Of a DNA stretch of 64,000 bases, positions 26,354 to 35,530 are shown one piece after another. Each line of letters starts with the position of its first letter. The stretch's first letter is position 1. The notes beneath the pieces were generated by a model. The model saw only the letters and a list, made by a program, of their open reading frames with translations. It made no database searches and was not told where the DNA came from. The position numbers and the translations under genes are program-made. Origin of the DNA: Mucilaginibacter pallidiroseus (lineage in GTDB: Bacteria; Bacteroidota; Bacteroidia; Sphingobacteriales; Sphingobacteriaceae). The stretch spans positions 434,001 through 498,000 of the forward strand of contig NZ_VOEJ01000003.1 in NCBI RefSeq assembly GCF_007846085.1, written 5' to 3'.

Positions 26354-27475
26354 TCAGATCTTGATAAAAATCTTCCTAAGATACAACACCCACATTATGA
26401 GCCATAACAATATCACAATAAAAATTGCAGCAACCAGCGAAGCATTTACCGGCGAAAAGTATGGTTCGAACAAAAGCTGGTAAAAGTTTTTACCGCCTAT
26501 TTTTATCATATACAGGTAGTGCGGCATAATGCCCGACAGGACGTAGGCTGTTATAGCATTTGCCCCAAAAACCACAAAAGGATAGGTAAAGCGTTTTTTG
26601 CCCTGCACATCAATAAGCCAATAGCAAATGGCCAGGCCAATAGTAGCCAGGCCGCCGGTATATAAAACGAAAGAGCTTGTCCAGAGCGCCTTATTTATAG
26701 GGAAAAACAAGTCCCAAAACAATGCTATTATTACGGCAATAATACCATAGGTAAACATCCAGCTTACTTTTACGCTTTCATCCCGGTCTTTGCGTTTTAG
26801 CCATGTACCTACCCGCATACCAAAGAGTCCGGTACCCAAGGCAGGCAGTGTACCCAGCAGGCCTTCAGGGTCCCAGGTTCGCGATGATTTCCAAAGATGG
26901 TCTGGCGTTAAAATGGTGCGGTCTATCCATGCGCCCAGGTTTGTTTCGGGCTCAAGGTTGGCATAGCCTACGCCGGGTACAGGTACAAAGGTCATTAACA
27001 AATAATAGCCTATCAATGCAGCAGCAAACACCCAGTCGCGTGTTTGCTCAGATGTTTTTAGGTAAAGTACGGTGCAAATAAAATATACCAGTGCTATGCG
27101 GGGCAATACACCCGGCAGGCGTAAGTGGGCTAAGTCAAAATTCCATCGTAACAGTAATTGTGTGGCCCAGGTTATCAGCATTAGGATAATGGTGCGCCTT
27201 AAAGCAGTCAAAATTATGCTGCCCTGGTTTGCGCCATTTGTCTTTTTACTTTCCATGGCATATACAATGGACACGCCTACCATGAACAGGAAAAAAGGGA
27301 ATATTAAATCGGTAGGGGTGCAGCCGTTCCACTCCGAGTGTTCGAGCGGGGTGTAAATGTGGCCCCAGTCGCCGGGGTTGTTTACAAGCGTCATGGCGGC
27401 TATAGTAAGCCCACGAAAAACGTCAAGGCTTAATAGTCGTACTTTGTTAGATGTGTGGATGGGGGCGGCAGGCAT
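26354..27475 (-). CDS. NagX-like transmembrane acyltransferase (heparan-glucosaminide N-acetyltransferase type)
   Basis: 373 residues with about ten membrane helices. The opening LDVFRGLTIAAMTLVNNPG and the following TPTDLIFPFFLFMVGVSI, holding the conserved helices, are diagnostic of the COG4299 family, related to human HGSNAT. In Bacteroidetes, members may acetylate cell-wall or host-glycan amino sugars using cytoplasmic acetyl-CoA; the exact substrate is unknown. It lies directly upstream of the DUF2059 gene. Confidence 0.85.
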   Translation of the reverse strand: MPAAPIHTSNKVRLLSLDVFRGLTIAAMTLVNNPGDWGHIYTPLEHSEWNGCTPTDLIFPFFLFMVGVSIVYAMESKKTNGANQGSIILTALRRTIILMLITWATQLLLRWNFDLAHLRLPGVLPRIALVYFICTVLYLKTSEQTRDWVFAAALIGYYLLMTFVPVPGVGYANLEPETNLGAWIDRTILTPDHLWKSSRTWDPEGLLGTLPALGTGLFGMRVGTWLKRKDRDESVKVSWMFTYGIIAVIIALFWDLFFPINKALWTSSFVLYTGGLATIGLAICYWLIDVQGKKRFTYPFVVFGANAITAYVLSGIMPHYLYMIKIGGKNFYQLLFEPYFSPVNASLVAAIFIVILLWLIMWVLYLRKIFIKI

Positions 27476-27489
27476 TGCAAATGTTTAGA

Positions 27490-27546
27490 GAGATATGATA
27501 ATCCGATTATTACGTTACCGCAATGTATCATATCTCCCTGTTTTTT
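27490..27546. repeat. Inverted repeat between NagX-like and heme oxygenase genes
   Basis: Perfect 11-bp arms GAGATATGATA (27490-27500) and TATCATATCTC (27526-27536), followed by CCTGTTTTTT on the plus strand only. Both flanking genes run on the minus strand, so the T run is on the wrong side for a normal terminator of the heme oxygenase gene. Confidence 0.5.
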
Positions 27547-27559
27547 GCAATGGCAGTTA

Positions 27560-28123
27560 TTACTGGTTTTTATTAAACCATTCTCCAAATTTAAGGAAGG
27601 TTTGGTTGGCGGCTGCAATTACTACTGCTTCCTGCTCGGGGTTTTTTGCCTGATGGTCAAGCGCATCTTTAAATATGTTCCACATGCGTTCGGTATCGTC
27701 GCCATAGCTGGCAAAAAAACTCAGAGCATCCGGGCCAATATTTAGTTGTTGCTGCATCATTTTACTGATGATCTTTCCGCCCAAGGTAGAGCCTTCAATT
27801 ACATACAAAGCACCCAACGCTTCCAAATGATTATTTATAGCAGGCAAAGCATCACCATCTGCTTTGGCAGGAATACCTGCACCAAGCGCTTGCAGGTCAT
27901 CGGCTATAGCCTGGGTTTTGCGCCGTTCGGCATTATCGGGCAGCAGGTTAGGGTCGATAACCTTATTGATATTCATTTCCAGCCCGCCAAAGTATCCGTA
28001 AAAAAGCTTTAGCAGATCGGCATATTGTGCAGCCGAGCGTACGGCCTTAAGCTTTCCAACCAATGCTTTCTCAAGTATTTGATGATTGGTTTTAGTGGCC
28101 TCTTTTAATTTTTCTGATAGCAT
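27560..28123 (-). CDS. Biliverdin-producing heme oxygenase
   Basis: 187 residues. Heme oxygenase opens the heme ring to biliverdin, Fe2+ and CO, serving iron acquisition or bilin production. The N-terminal KEATKTNHQILEK holds the proximal heme His (H15). The distal helix GALYVIEGSTLGGKII is a clear family motif, and the length is typical of bacterial single-domain enzymes. No phytochrome, hemophore or ferredoxin gene is near. It has a single-gene transcription unit, divergent from the GH3 gene. Confidence 0.88.
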   Translation of the reverse strand: MLSEKLKEATKTNHQILEKALVGKLKAVRSAAQYADLLKLFYGYFGGLEMNINKVIDPNLLPDNAERRKTQAIADDLQALGAGIPAKADGDALPAINNHLEALGALYVIEGSTLGGKIISKMMQQQLNIGPDALSFFASYGDDTERMWNIFKDALDHQAKNPEQEAVVIAAANQTFLKFGEWFNKNQ

Positions 28124-28327
28124 AGCAAATGTTTGGTGTAAATGTACTATCAGAACGCTAAACGTTGCTGCTTTTTTGCAAACTGAAAAAATAAAAAGAT
28201 GTATCGTCTTAAAAACTTGCTAATTAAAATAATAATATTTAGCATTGTGTATTATTGACACAAAGATGTTAACAGTGTTATAAACCAATTAATTAAGCGC
28301 AACCAGCGCTTGCACCTAAAAATTATT

Positions 28328-30655
28328 ATGAAAAAATATTTAATGCTGATGGCGCTATTGCCTTCGGTTGCTTTGGCGCAGAGCCAGTTTACCGAAAACC
28401 GGGTTGGCGATGTTGTTTTTATAAACAATACCGGTGGCCAAAAATTGGGTTATTCGTCAAAATCGGGAGTTAAAATACTGACGGTTGACGGCAAGGCTTT
28501 TAAAGACCTGAACAAAAACGGCAAACTGGATAAGTACGAAGACTGGCGCCTGCCTGTTGACGTGCGCGCCAGGGATTTGGCCAGCCAAATGAGCGTTGAG
28601 CAAATTGCCGGTTTAATGCTTTACAGCCGCCACCAAATGATACCAACTATGCCGGTAGGTCCGTTTGCGGGCCTCTACAATGGCAAATCTTTTACTGAAA
28701 GCGGTGCTGCCGCGTATGACCTGTCTGACCAACAAAAGGCCTTCTTGAAAGATGACAATGTACGGCATGTGCTTATAACATCAGTGCAAAGCCCTGAAGT
28801 TGCTGCAAAGTGGAACAATAATGCACAAGCTTACGTGGAAAGTTTGGGCCTTGGCATACCGGCCAATAACAGTTCGGACCCACGCCATGGCACGGTTGCC
28901 AATGCGGAGTTTAACGCAGGGGCCGGTGGCGCTATATCTATGTGGCCGGGTTCGTTGGGTTTGGCAGCAACGTTCGACCCATCTGTTACCTTAAACTTTG
29001 GTAAAATAGCGGGCCAGGAATACCGGGCCTTGGGTATTGCAACCGCCCTATCGCCACAGGTTGATATTGCTACCGACCCGCGTTGGAACCGCTTCAGCGG
29101 TACATTTGGTGAAAATCCGCAGCTGGCGGCTGATATGGCAAGGGCGTATGTAGATGGCTTCCAAACGTCAACCGGAAATAATGAAATTGCCAATGGCTGG
29201 GGTTACGTAAGCGTAAATGCAATGGTTAAACACTGGCCGGGCGGCGGCGCCGGCGAAGGCGGGCGCGATGCGCATTATGGTTTTGGCAAATATGCCGTTT
29301 ACCCCGGTAACAACTTCGATCAGCACCTGATACCCTTTACACAGGGCGCGTTTAAACTGAATGGCAAAACGGGTATGGCTTCAGCTGTAATGCCATATTA
29401 CACAATCAGCTATAATCAGGATAAAAAGAACCACGAGAATGTAGCCAACAACTACAATAAATATATTATAACCGACTTGCTGCGTAATAAATACAAATAC
29501 GATGGCGTGGTATGTACCGATTGGCTTGTTACAGGTGACGAAACAGTTGTAAACAGCTTCCTCTCAGGTAAATCATGGGGCGTTGAAAAGCTGACCGTCG
29601 CGCAGCGTCACTATAAAATACTAATGGCCGGGGTTGACCAGTTTGGCGGTAATAACGATATGAAGCCTGTTTTAGAAGCTTACCAAATGGGCGTTAAAGA
29701 GCACGGCGAAAAATTTATGCGTGCAAGATTTGAGCAGTCGGCCCTCCGCTTACTGCGCAATGTGTTCCGCACCGGCTTATTTGAAAACCCTTACCTGGAC
29801 CCGCAAGTAACCAAAAGCACTGTAGGCAAACCAGAGTTTATGGATGCAGGCTACCAGGCGCAGCTTAAATCCATCGTGATGCTGAAGAACAAAGGTGGTG
29901 TGTTGCCTTTACAAGCAGGTAAAACTGTTTATGTGCCGAAGAAATTTACGCCTGCAGGCAAAAACTTTTTAGGCATTCCTCACCCCGAAAAAACGGAGTA
30001 CCCGGTTAATATGGATATCGTTAAAAAATATTTCAAAGTAACCGAGAACCCTGACGAGGCCGACTATGCGCTTGTATTTATAGAAAGCCCTATTGGACAT
30101 GGCGGATATAACGAGGAAGACGCCAAGAACGGCGGTAATGGCTACCTGCCCGTGTCATTACAATACGGCGCCTACAAAGCCGAAACTGCCCGCGCTACCA
30201 GCATTGCCGGTGGCGACCCGCTTGAGAAATTTACCAACCGCAGTTATAAAGATAAAACTGAAACATCAACTAATGTAACAGATCTGGCCATGGTAAATGA
30301 TACCTATGCAAAAATGAAAGGCAGGCCGGTTATTGTATCAATAAACATCAATAACCCTATGGTAATGGCCGAGTTTGAAAAGCAGGCCAGCGCAATAATA
30401 GGTGACTTCGGCGTACAAGGCCAGGCCAGCCTGGATATTTTAACCGGTAAAGCAGAGCCATCGGCCTTATTGCCATTACAGATGCCTGTTAATATGAAAA
30501 CGGTTGAAGCCCAATACGAAGACGTTCCGCATGATATGAAATGCTACACTGATAGCGAGGGTCACGTTTATGATTTTGGCTACGGCTTAAATTGGAAAGG
30601 CGTTATCAAAGATGCGCGCACTACTAAATATGTTAAGGCACTGCCAAAAATGTAA
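28328..30655 (+). CDS. Exported GH3 glycoside hydrolase (beta-glucosidase type)
   Basis: 775 residues from the ATG; a TTG start would only lengthen the signal peptide MKKYLMLMALLPSVALAQ. The N-terminus has a calcium-loop-like DLNKNGKLDKYEDW. The GH3 (alpha/beta)8 domain has the NNSSDPRHGT substrate loop, KHWPGGG and the catalytic nucleophile Asp398 in VVCTDW. A C-terminal alpha/beta sandwich domain follows. It likely removes terminal beta-glucosyl residues from oligosaccharides in the periplasm. It is monocistronic; no susCD genes are adjacent. A (CA)n tract sits right after the stop. Confidence 0.93.
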   Translation: MKKYLMLMALLPSVALAQSQFTENRVGDVVFINNTGGQKLGYSSKSGVKILTVDGKAFKDLNKNGKLDKYEDWRLPVDVRARDLASQMSVEQIAGLMLYSRHQMIPTMPVGPFAGLYNGKSFTESGAAAYDLSDQQKAFLKDDNVRHVLITSVQSPEVAAKWNNNAQAYVESLGLGIPANNSSDPRHGTVANAEFNAGAGGAISMWPGSLGLAATFDPSVTLNFGKIAGQEYRALGIATALSPQVDIATDPRWNRFSGTFGENPQLAADMARAYVDGFQTSTGNNEIANGWGYVSVNAMVKHWPGGGAGEGGRDAHYGFGKYAVYPGNNFDQHLIPFTQGAFKLNGKTGMASAVMPYYTISYNQDKKNHENVANNYNKYIITDLLRNKYKYDGVVCTDWLVTGDETVVNSFLSGKSWGVEKLTVAQRHYKILMAGVDQFGGNNDMKPVLEAYQMGVKEHGEKFMRARFEQSALRLLRNVFRTGLFENPYLDPQVTKSTVGKPEFMDAGYQAQLKSIVMLKNKGGVLPLQAGKTVYVPKKFTPAGKNFLGIPHPEKTEYPVNMDIVKKYFKVTENPDEADYALVFIESPIGHGGYNEEDAKNGGNGYLPVSLQYGAYKAETARATSIAGGDPLEKFTNRSYKDKTETSTNVTDLAMVNDTYAKMKGRPVIVSININNPMVMAEFEKQASAIIGDFGVQGQASLDILTGKAEPSALLPLQMPVNMKTVEAQYEDVPHDMKCYTDSEGHVYDFGYGLNWKGVIKDARTTKYVKALPKM

Positions 30656-30685
30656 TTGCACACACACACACTTAATCAACTATAT

Positions 30686-30718
30686 GGGGCGCAGGGATTA
30701 TTTCCTTGTGCCCTTTTT
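30686..30718 (+). terminator. terminator after GH3 gene
   Basis: GGGGCGCAGGGA / TTCCTTGTGCCC hairpin (with mismatches) followed by TTTTT. Confidence 0.6.
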
Positions 30719-30734
30719 ATTAGTAAAGTACTTC

Positions 30735-32444
30735 TTATTTGTGTGCAGTAGATACCGGCTTGCTGCCGGGCTTAACAAAGGTATTTAAAATAACTGCTAT
30801 AAGCACCACCCCTATACAACCTATCGCATTGAACCAAAGGTAGGCCACTACATCAAAATAACCGCACAGGCACACTATAGCTTCTGTTATGATAGCGGCG
30901 ATGAAAATCGCTGTTCCGCTTATTCTTTTTAAGAAAAATGCTACCATAAAAACGCCGAGCATAGTGCCATAAATGTATGACCCTAATTGATTAACGGCTT
31001 CTAACAGGTTGCCTATTTTGCTGGCATAAAGTGCCATGCCAATACATACCAATCCCCAAAAAACGGTTAACCAGCGTGATGCAGTTACATATTCCTCATC
31101 AGATGCCTCTTTATTGATCATCCTTTTATAAATATCGATAACACTTGTTGATGCCAGCGAATTGAGTGCGCTTGCTGTCGACCCCATGGATGCGAGGAAG
31201 ATGATGGCAATAAGTAGCCCTATTAATCCTTTGGGTAAGTATTGGGTTACGAAGCTTAGAAAGATGTAGTTGGTATCATCGGCATTAGCTTTATCATTAT
31301 TTTTTTTGATGAGGGCAACGGCCTGTTTTCGTAGTGTATCTGTTTGCGCTTTTGATTTGTTCAGGTCGATTTTAGCGGATGATATCGCCTGCTCACTTCC
31401 TTCGTCTATGGCCTTGATAAGCATCTGGGCCTTTGCCTTTTTTTGCTCGAAAGCGGTATTGTACTCAGTTTCTATCCTGTTGTATTCAGCTCCATAAGGG
31501 CTTTGCTTAACCTGGCTTACCTCATAGCTGTTAAAAAATACCGGCGGGCGATTAAACTGGTAAAAGCTGAACACCAGCACACCCACCAGCAATATCAAAA
31601 ACTGCATGGGTATTTTTAGCAACCCGTTCATGATGAGGCCTAGGCGGCTTTGGCCTTCGCTGCTACCGGTTAGATATCGGCCAACCTGGCTTTGATCTGT
31701 ACCAAAATAGGCTAGCTGCAAAAAGAAACCGCCAATAATTCCGCTCCAGATATTGTAACGATTGCTCGCATCAAACTTCCAGTCGATTACGTTCATGCGC
31801 CCCATGTTGCCTGCAAGTTTCACGGAATCTATAAAGCCGACATCCTTTGGCAGCAGTGCAACCACAAATGCACCCGCGGCAAACATGCCTAAAAAAATGA
31901 TGCTCATTTGTAGCAGTTGCGTGTAGGATACGGCTCTGCTGCCCCCGTAAACGGTATAAAAAAGCACCAGCCCACCAATAAAAAGCGTAGTGTAAGTAAT
32001 ATCAATATGCAATATACCCGAAAGGATAACAGATGGCGCGTAAATGGTTATCCCCGTTGAAAGGCCGCGCTGAACAAGGAACAATAACGAAGTAAGAACG
32101 CGTGTCTTTAAGTCGAAACGCTGTTCCAGATACTCGTAAGCGGTATAAACCTTTAGCCTGTGAAAAATGGGGACAAAGGTTGTGCATAGCACAATCATGG
32201 CCAGTGGCAGCCCAAAGTAAAACTGTACAAAACGCATCCCGTCGCTATAGGCCTGCCCTGGTGCCGACAGGAAGGTAATAGCACTGGCCTGGGTAGCCAT
32301 AACCGACAGGCCCACATGGTACCAGGGTAACGAGCGGCTGCCCGTAAACTGATCAATGTTTTTGCTGCGCCCGCTTTTATAAACGCCGTAGGCCACAATG
32401 GCCAGCAGCGTAAAAGCTAAAACTATCCAGTCGGTTAAACTCAT
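30735..32444 (-). CDS. Sodium:solute symporter (SSS family)
   Basis: 569 residues with about 13 membrane helices, first one at 4-20. The family core is present (GSRSLPWYHVGLSVMATQASA with the sodium-site helix, and YTVYGGSRAVSYTQLLQ). A notable feature is a soluble, highly charged, coiled-coil-prone stretch at about residues 305-385 between two membrane helices; it is Lys/Glu/Ala-rich and unusual for transporters of this length. It imports a solute with Na+, probably a sugar, amino acid or carboxylate. It is coupled to two small membrane proteins upstream and the PIG-L deacetylase. Confidence 0.9.
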   Translation of the reverse strand: MSLTDWIVLAFTLLAIVAYGVYKSGRSKNIDQFTGSRSLPWYHVGLSVMATQASAITFLSAPGQAYSDGMRFVQFYFGLPLAMIVLCTTFVPIFHRLKVYTAYEYLEQRFDLKTRVLTSLLFLVQRGLSTGITIYAPSVILSGILHIDITYTTLFIGGLVLFYTVYGGSRAVSYTQLLQMSIIFLGMFAAGAFVVALLPKDVGFIDSVKLAGNMGRMNVIDWKFDASNRYNIWSGIIGGFFLQLAYFGTDQSQVGRYLTGSSEGQSRLGLIMNGLLKIPMQFLILLVGVLVFSFYQFNRPPVFFNSYEVSQVKQSPYGAEYNRIETEYNTAFEQKKAKAQMLIKAIDEGSEQAISSAKIDLNKSKAQTDTLRKQAVALIKKNNDKANADDTNYIFLSFVTQYLPKGLIGLLIAIIFLASMGSTASALNSLASTSVIDIYKRMINKEASDEEYVTASRWLTVFWGLVCIGMALYASKIGNLLEAVNQLGSYIYGTMLGVFMVAFFLKRISGTAIFIAAIITEAIVCLCGYFDVVAYLWFNAIGCIGVVLIAVILNTFVKPGSKPVSTAHK

Positions 32445-32569
32445 TCAAAAAATTTTGTAATGAGCCAAAATATAAAAATTAAAAAAACCAGCCATACAAC
32501 CACAAGGATGTAAAACTGGTTCCAGTTCTTAAAAAAAGCGGGGAGGCTGTCCTGGTTAGACTTCCTCAC
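32441..32569 (-). CDS. 42-residue membrane micro-protein overlapping the symporter gene
   Basis: A GTG-started frame of 42 residues with a single C-terminal membrane helix (FYILVVVWLVFLIFIFWLITKFF). Its stop overlaps the symporter ATG as ATGA, and its start overlaps the stop of the preceding small gene by 14 bases. The overlaps argue that it is translated. A longer ATG frame from 32623 is open but lies inside the preceding gene. It may be a symporter subunit, like the small partners of other SSS transporters; no family known. Confidence 0.6.
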   Translation of the reverse strand: MRKSNQDSLPAFFKNWNQFYILVVVWLVFLIFIFWLITKFFE

Positions 32570-32756
32570 GGCCACGCACCAAAAATTTGATGAATAGCGC
32601 TGCTGTAAGTAAACCAAAAACACCGCCTACTGGTATCCATATGAAGCCTCTTTCAACAATGGCACCTACAAAAAGGCCGCTTATCATTGCTACCAGGTAA
32701 AATATGTAATCATAGCTTTTTTGCTCTTTTTGGTGTGGATGGTGATGGTGTGACAT
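32556..32756 (-). CDS. 66-residue two-helix membrane protein with His-rich N-terminus
   Basis: 66 residues: MSHHHHPHQKEQKSYDY, then two membrane helices (FYLVAMISGLFVGAIVERGF and IPVGGVFGLLTAALFIKFLV), and a basic-acidic tail. The His-rich start could bind metal. It forms a chain of overlapping genes with the 42-residue protein and the symporter downstream. No named family is recognised. Confidence 0.7.
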   Translation of the reverse strand: MSHHHHPHQKEQKSYDYIFYLVAMISGLFVGAIVERGFIWIPVGGVFGLLTAALFIKFLVRGREEV

Positions 32757-32819
32757 ATCTTTATATATTATATATTCCGTTGCAAATTTATATTAATAAA
32801 CCGTTGGTGCCTAATTCAA

Positions 32820-35336
32820 TTACTGTTTTTTGGGTTTGCTTATCAAATTAATAAACAAGCGGTATGCACCCGGCACACCGGCAGGCAACTGGCGAAAAAA
32901 TGCCAGCGACGTATACACGTATCTGCCCTTCCCATAATCGGCAACTATCAATGAACCATTCTTAGCGCTTTCGCCGGGGTCGTTCATCTCAAGTGGTGTG
33001 CTATACTTAGGTTCGATACCGGTTACAAAGTAAAGGCCACGCTCCTGCACCCAACCTTTAAAGTCGTCCTGGGTAATTTTGTTTGGATAATTTAATAACG
33101 GGTTTTGGGCATCAGTAATTTTTACGGCTGCTGTTTCATCGGTAACGCGCTCATTAACCGGCCGAAACGGATACGGACCTAATTGCTGCGTTACCAGGCC
33201 GCTTGGGTTGTTGTATTGTACAACCAGGTTACCGCCATTTTTTACATAGTCCAACAGTTTCGGCTGCTCATAAGCAAGGCGTTCGTTCACATTGTATGCG
33301 CGCACACCAACAATAATAGCGTCGTAACCGCTAAGGTCGGTATTGATGATTTCATTTTCGCTTAGCGGATGCACATCGTATCCTACTTCCCTCAACGATT
33401 CCGGTATCAGATCTCCGGCACCCTGGATATAACCTATCTTTTTACCGGCGGTTTTAAGGTCGATATTTACCAATTTTGCCTGTGCCGGCGGGAACAGAGT
33501 GATGTTAGGGATATGCTCATACTTGATATTAAGCACCCCTAATGATGATTGCTCCCCGTTTGCTGTAACCACCGCTTCCAGCACATTGGTGTTTGATTTA
33601 TTGTCAACCGGCGATACCGAAAAATTTACTATCCACTCGTCGCCTTTTTGTTTATCACTAAAATCGATCTTTTCCGGGCTTATTTTCCAGCCGCTAACAG
33701 GTTTAAGGCTGATGCTGCCGCTGGCGTTGGTGTAGCTTTTAAGTTTTACCTGTACCGTTTGTGGTTCAGTAGAGTTATATACGTAAGTTTTCTCAGCAAT
33801 ATTAGCTGTAACCGCAGGGGCAATAACCAATGGCTGATATATCTCGCCACGGGCCGGGTCAACGTATTTAAACACAACGTTACGGGTGTAATTAATTGCT
33901 ATACCGTTTATCTTAAAATGATAAATTACAGCAGGCGCATCCGGATTTTCGGGATTGCCGATTTTAAACTCGTCGGCTATGCTGTAGGAGCCTATACCAT
34001 GAGGTGCCTCGAGCCAATATGGGTTGGAAACCTTTTGCGCAGGTATAGTAATATTGTTAGTTTGTAATTGGCCTATTTGCAAACTGCTTGTTGCGATGTC
34101 CTGTTTTTCACTGCCTATATCTATACTATTTAGCGCTACTGGAATGTTAGCAAATTTTATTGCTTGCGCTTTAATGTTCATAGAATTACCCACTGCATAA
34201 CTCGGCTGATCGGCGTAGGCTTCGAACCATAATCCTGCACAAGCAGCGATCAGGTCTTTTAATTCTTTTGTTTTCTGCTGATGCCAATAGTCGTAGTCGG
34301 CAACGGCTACTTCGCCAACGCGTACGGTTTGCATGGCTTTATCGGTGCCTATGGTTTGGTCAACCTTGCCAAGTAAATCAACAAGTGCAGGTACCGAAGC
34401 CTCAGGGGCATCGCTGTTAAATGCTTTGGTTATGGCAGCTACCTGTGTGCCTATAGCCGCGCCAACAGGTATACGGCTCCAGGTTGTGTTTACACCATCC
34501 ATTAAATCCGTTTTGGGTGCCTCACCTAAAATGGTCTTGAAGTATTCGAACGCATCGCCACGTTGCCTGGCCGAGCCAAAGCCCTGCGATTTATGATTGC
34601 TGCGACTCTCGGCAGCAATTTCGCCGTAGCCTTTGCCCAGGGTTGGGTTGTATGTGCCAATATTAAGTTTAAACTGATCTGCCGAGATGGCATTAACCGA
34701 GCCAAAGTTAAATGTGTTCCACAATAACCTTTTGGCCTGCCATACTTTTACATATTGTAATTGTTCCGGGTAGCGTTTTGGGTCGGCGGCGGCGCTAAAT
34801 GCTTCCTGCGCTAAAATGGCCGATGCGGTGTGGTTACCGTGGCCGCCCTCGCCCGTTGTAGGGAAACGGCAAATCATCACATCGGGCCTAAACTTTCGGA
34901 TAACCCAGACCATATCGCCCAATACTTTATCCTTATCCCAAAATTTTAAGGTTTCTTCCGGGTTTTTACTGAAACCAAAATCATTTGCACGGCTAAAAAA
35001 TTGTTCGGCGCCGTCTACCCTTCGGGCCGCTAAAAGCTCTTGTGTACGTATCAGCCCAAGCAATTCGCTTTGCTCTTTACCTATCAGGTTCTGCCCACCG
35101 TCGCCACGTGTTAATGACAGGTACCCGGTGCGGTAATGTTTCTCCTGCGCAAGGTAGGCCAGCAGGCGGGTGTTCTCATCGTCAGGGTGGGCGGCGATGT
35201 AAAGTACACTACCCAACACGTCCAATTTCTTTAAATTCTGACGAATGGTAGCTAAATCGGCGGGGGGCGCTGTTTGTGCAAATAGTGTTTTTGCTGCTGC
35301 AAATAAAAAAAGTAGCAGGGGCAGTATACGCTTCAT
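32820..35336 (-). CDS. Exported PIG-L (LmbE) deacetylase with C-terminal accessory domains
   Basis: 838 residues with a signal peptide ending near LFAQ. The PIG-L domain (about 40-280) carries the metal motif AHPDDE (H50-E54) and the later HGNH near 167-170; it removes acetyl groups from N-acetylglucosamine-type substrates. Downstream residues include an alpha-galactosidase NEW3-like beta-sandwich (about 510-620) and a glutamine-amidotransferase-like segment (YDAIIVGVRAYNVNER, about 670-750). The multi-domain form is common in Bacteroidota and is probably a periplasmic glycan deacetylase. The neighbouring symporter could take up the products; this is inference. Confidence 0.87.
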   Translation of the reverse strand: MKRILPLLLFLFAAAKTLFAQTAPPADLATIRQNLKKLDVLGSVLYIAAHPDDENTRLLAYLAQEKHYRTGYLSLTRGDGGQNLIGKEQSELLGLIRTQELLAARRVDGAEQFFSRANDFGFSKNPEETLKFWDKDKVLGDMVWVIRKFRPDVMICRFPTTGEGGHGNHTASAILAQEAFSAAADPKRYPEQLQYVKVWQAKRLLWNTFNFGSVNAISADQFKLNIGTYNPTLGKGYGEIAAESRSNHKSQGFGSARQRGDAFEYFKTILGEAPKTDLMDGVNTTWSRIPVGAAIGTQVAAITKAFNSDAPEASVPALVDLLGKVDQTIGTDKAMQTVRVGEVAVADYDYWHQQKTKELKDLIAACAGLWFEAYADQPSYAVGNSMNIKAQAIKFANIPVALNSIDIGSEKQDIATSSLQIGQLQTNNITIPAQKVSNPYWLEAPHGIGSYSIADEFKIGNPENPDAPAVIYHFKINGIAINYTRNVVFKYVDPARGEIYQPLVIAPAVTANIAEKTYVYNSTEPQTVQVKLKSYTNASGSISLKPVSGWKISPEKIDFSDKQKGDEWIVNFSVSPVDNKSNTNVLEAVVTANGEQSSLGVLNIKYEHIPNITLFPPAQAKLVNIDLKTAGKKIGYIQGAGDLIPESLREVGYDVHPLSENEIINTDLSGYDAIIVGVRAYNVNERLAYEQPKLLDYVKNGGNLVVQYNNPSGLVTQQLGPYPFRPVNERVTDETAAVKITDAQNPLLNYPNKITQDDFKGWVQERGLYFVTGIEPKYSTPLEMNDPGESAKNGSLIVADYGKGRYVYTSLAFFRQLPAGVPGAYRLFINLISKPKKQ

Positions 35337-35483
35337 GAAACAAATATATCGCTATGATGTATTTGTACAATATACACCAAGTAATAAAATGGTCATTATC
35401 ATTTAAATGTGTTAGCTAAACTCACTTTGTCTGACCATTTTTTAGATATCGTCAATAGTATGACAATCCAATAACAATAAGCT

Positions 35484-35514
35484 GTTTTTCTAATCAATCG
35501 TTTGATTAACTTTG
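35484..35514 (+). promoter_or_regulatory. Promoter with embedded TetR-type palindrome
   Basis: TAACTTTG (35507-35514) matches the -7 box, with a T-rich -33 region about 19 bp upstream. The palindrome TAATCAATCGTTTGATTA (35491-35508; 7-bp arms, 4-bp centre) fills the spacer and touches the -7 box, so a dimeric repressor bound there would block transcription. Confidence 0.65.
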
Positions 35515-35530
35515 TGCCCGACAAAAAGCA

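Noticed and set aside
28310-28327. TTG start upstream of the GH3 gene
   Set aside because: The ATG at 28328 directly opens a standard signal peptide; the six extra residues add nothing.
30657-30671. Short CA repeat after the GH3 stop codon
   Set aside because: Outside a reading frame and promoter, too short to call phase variation.
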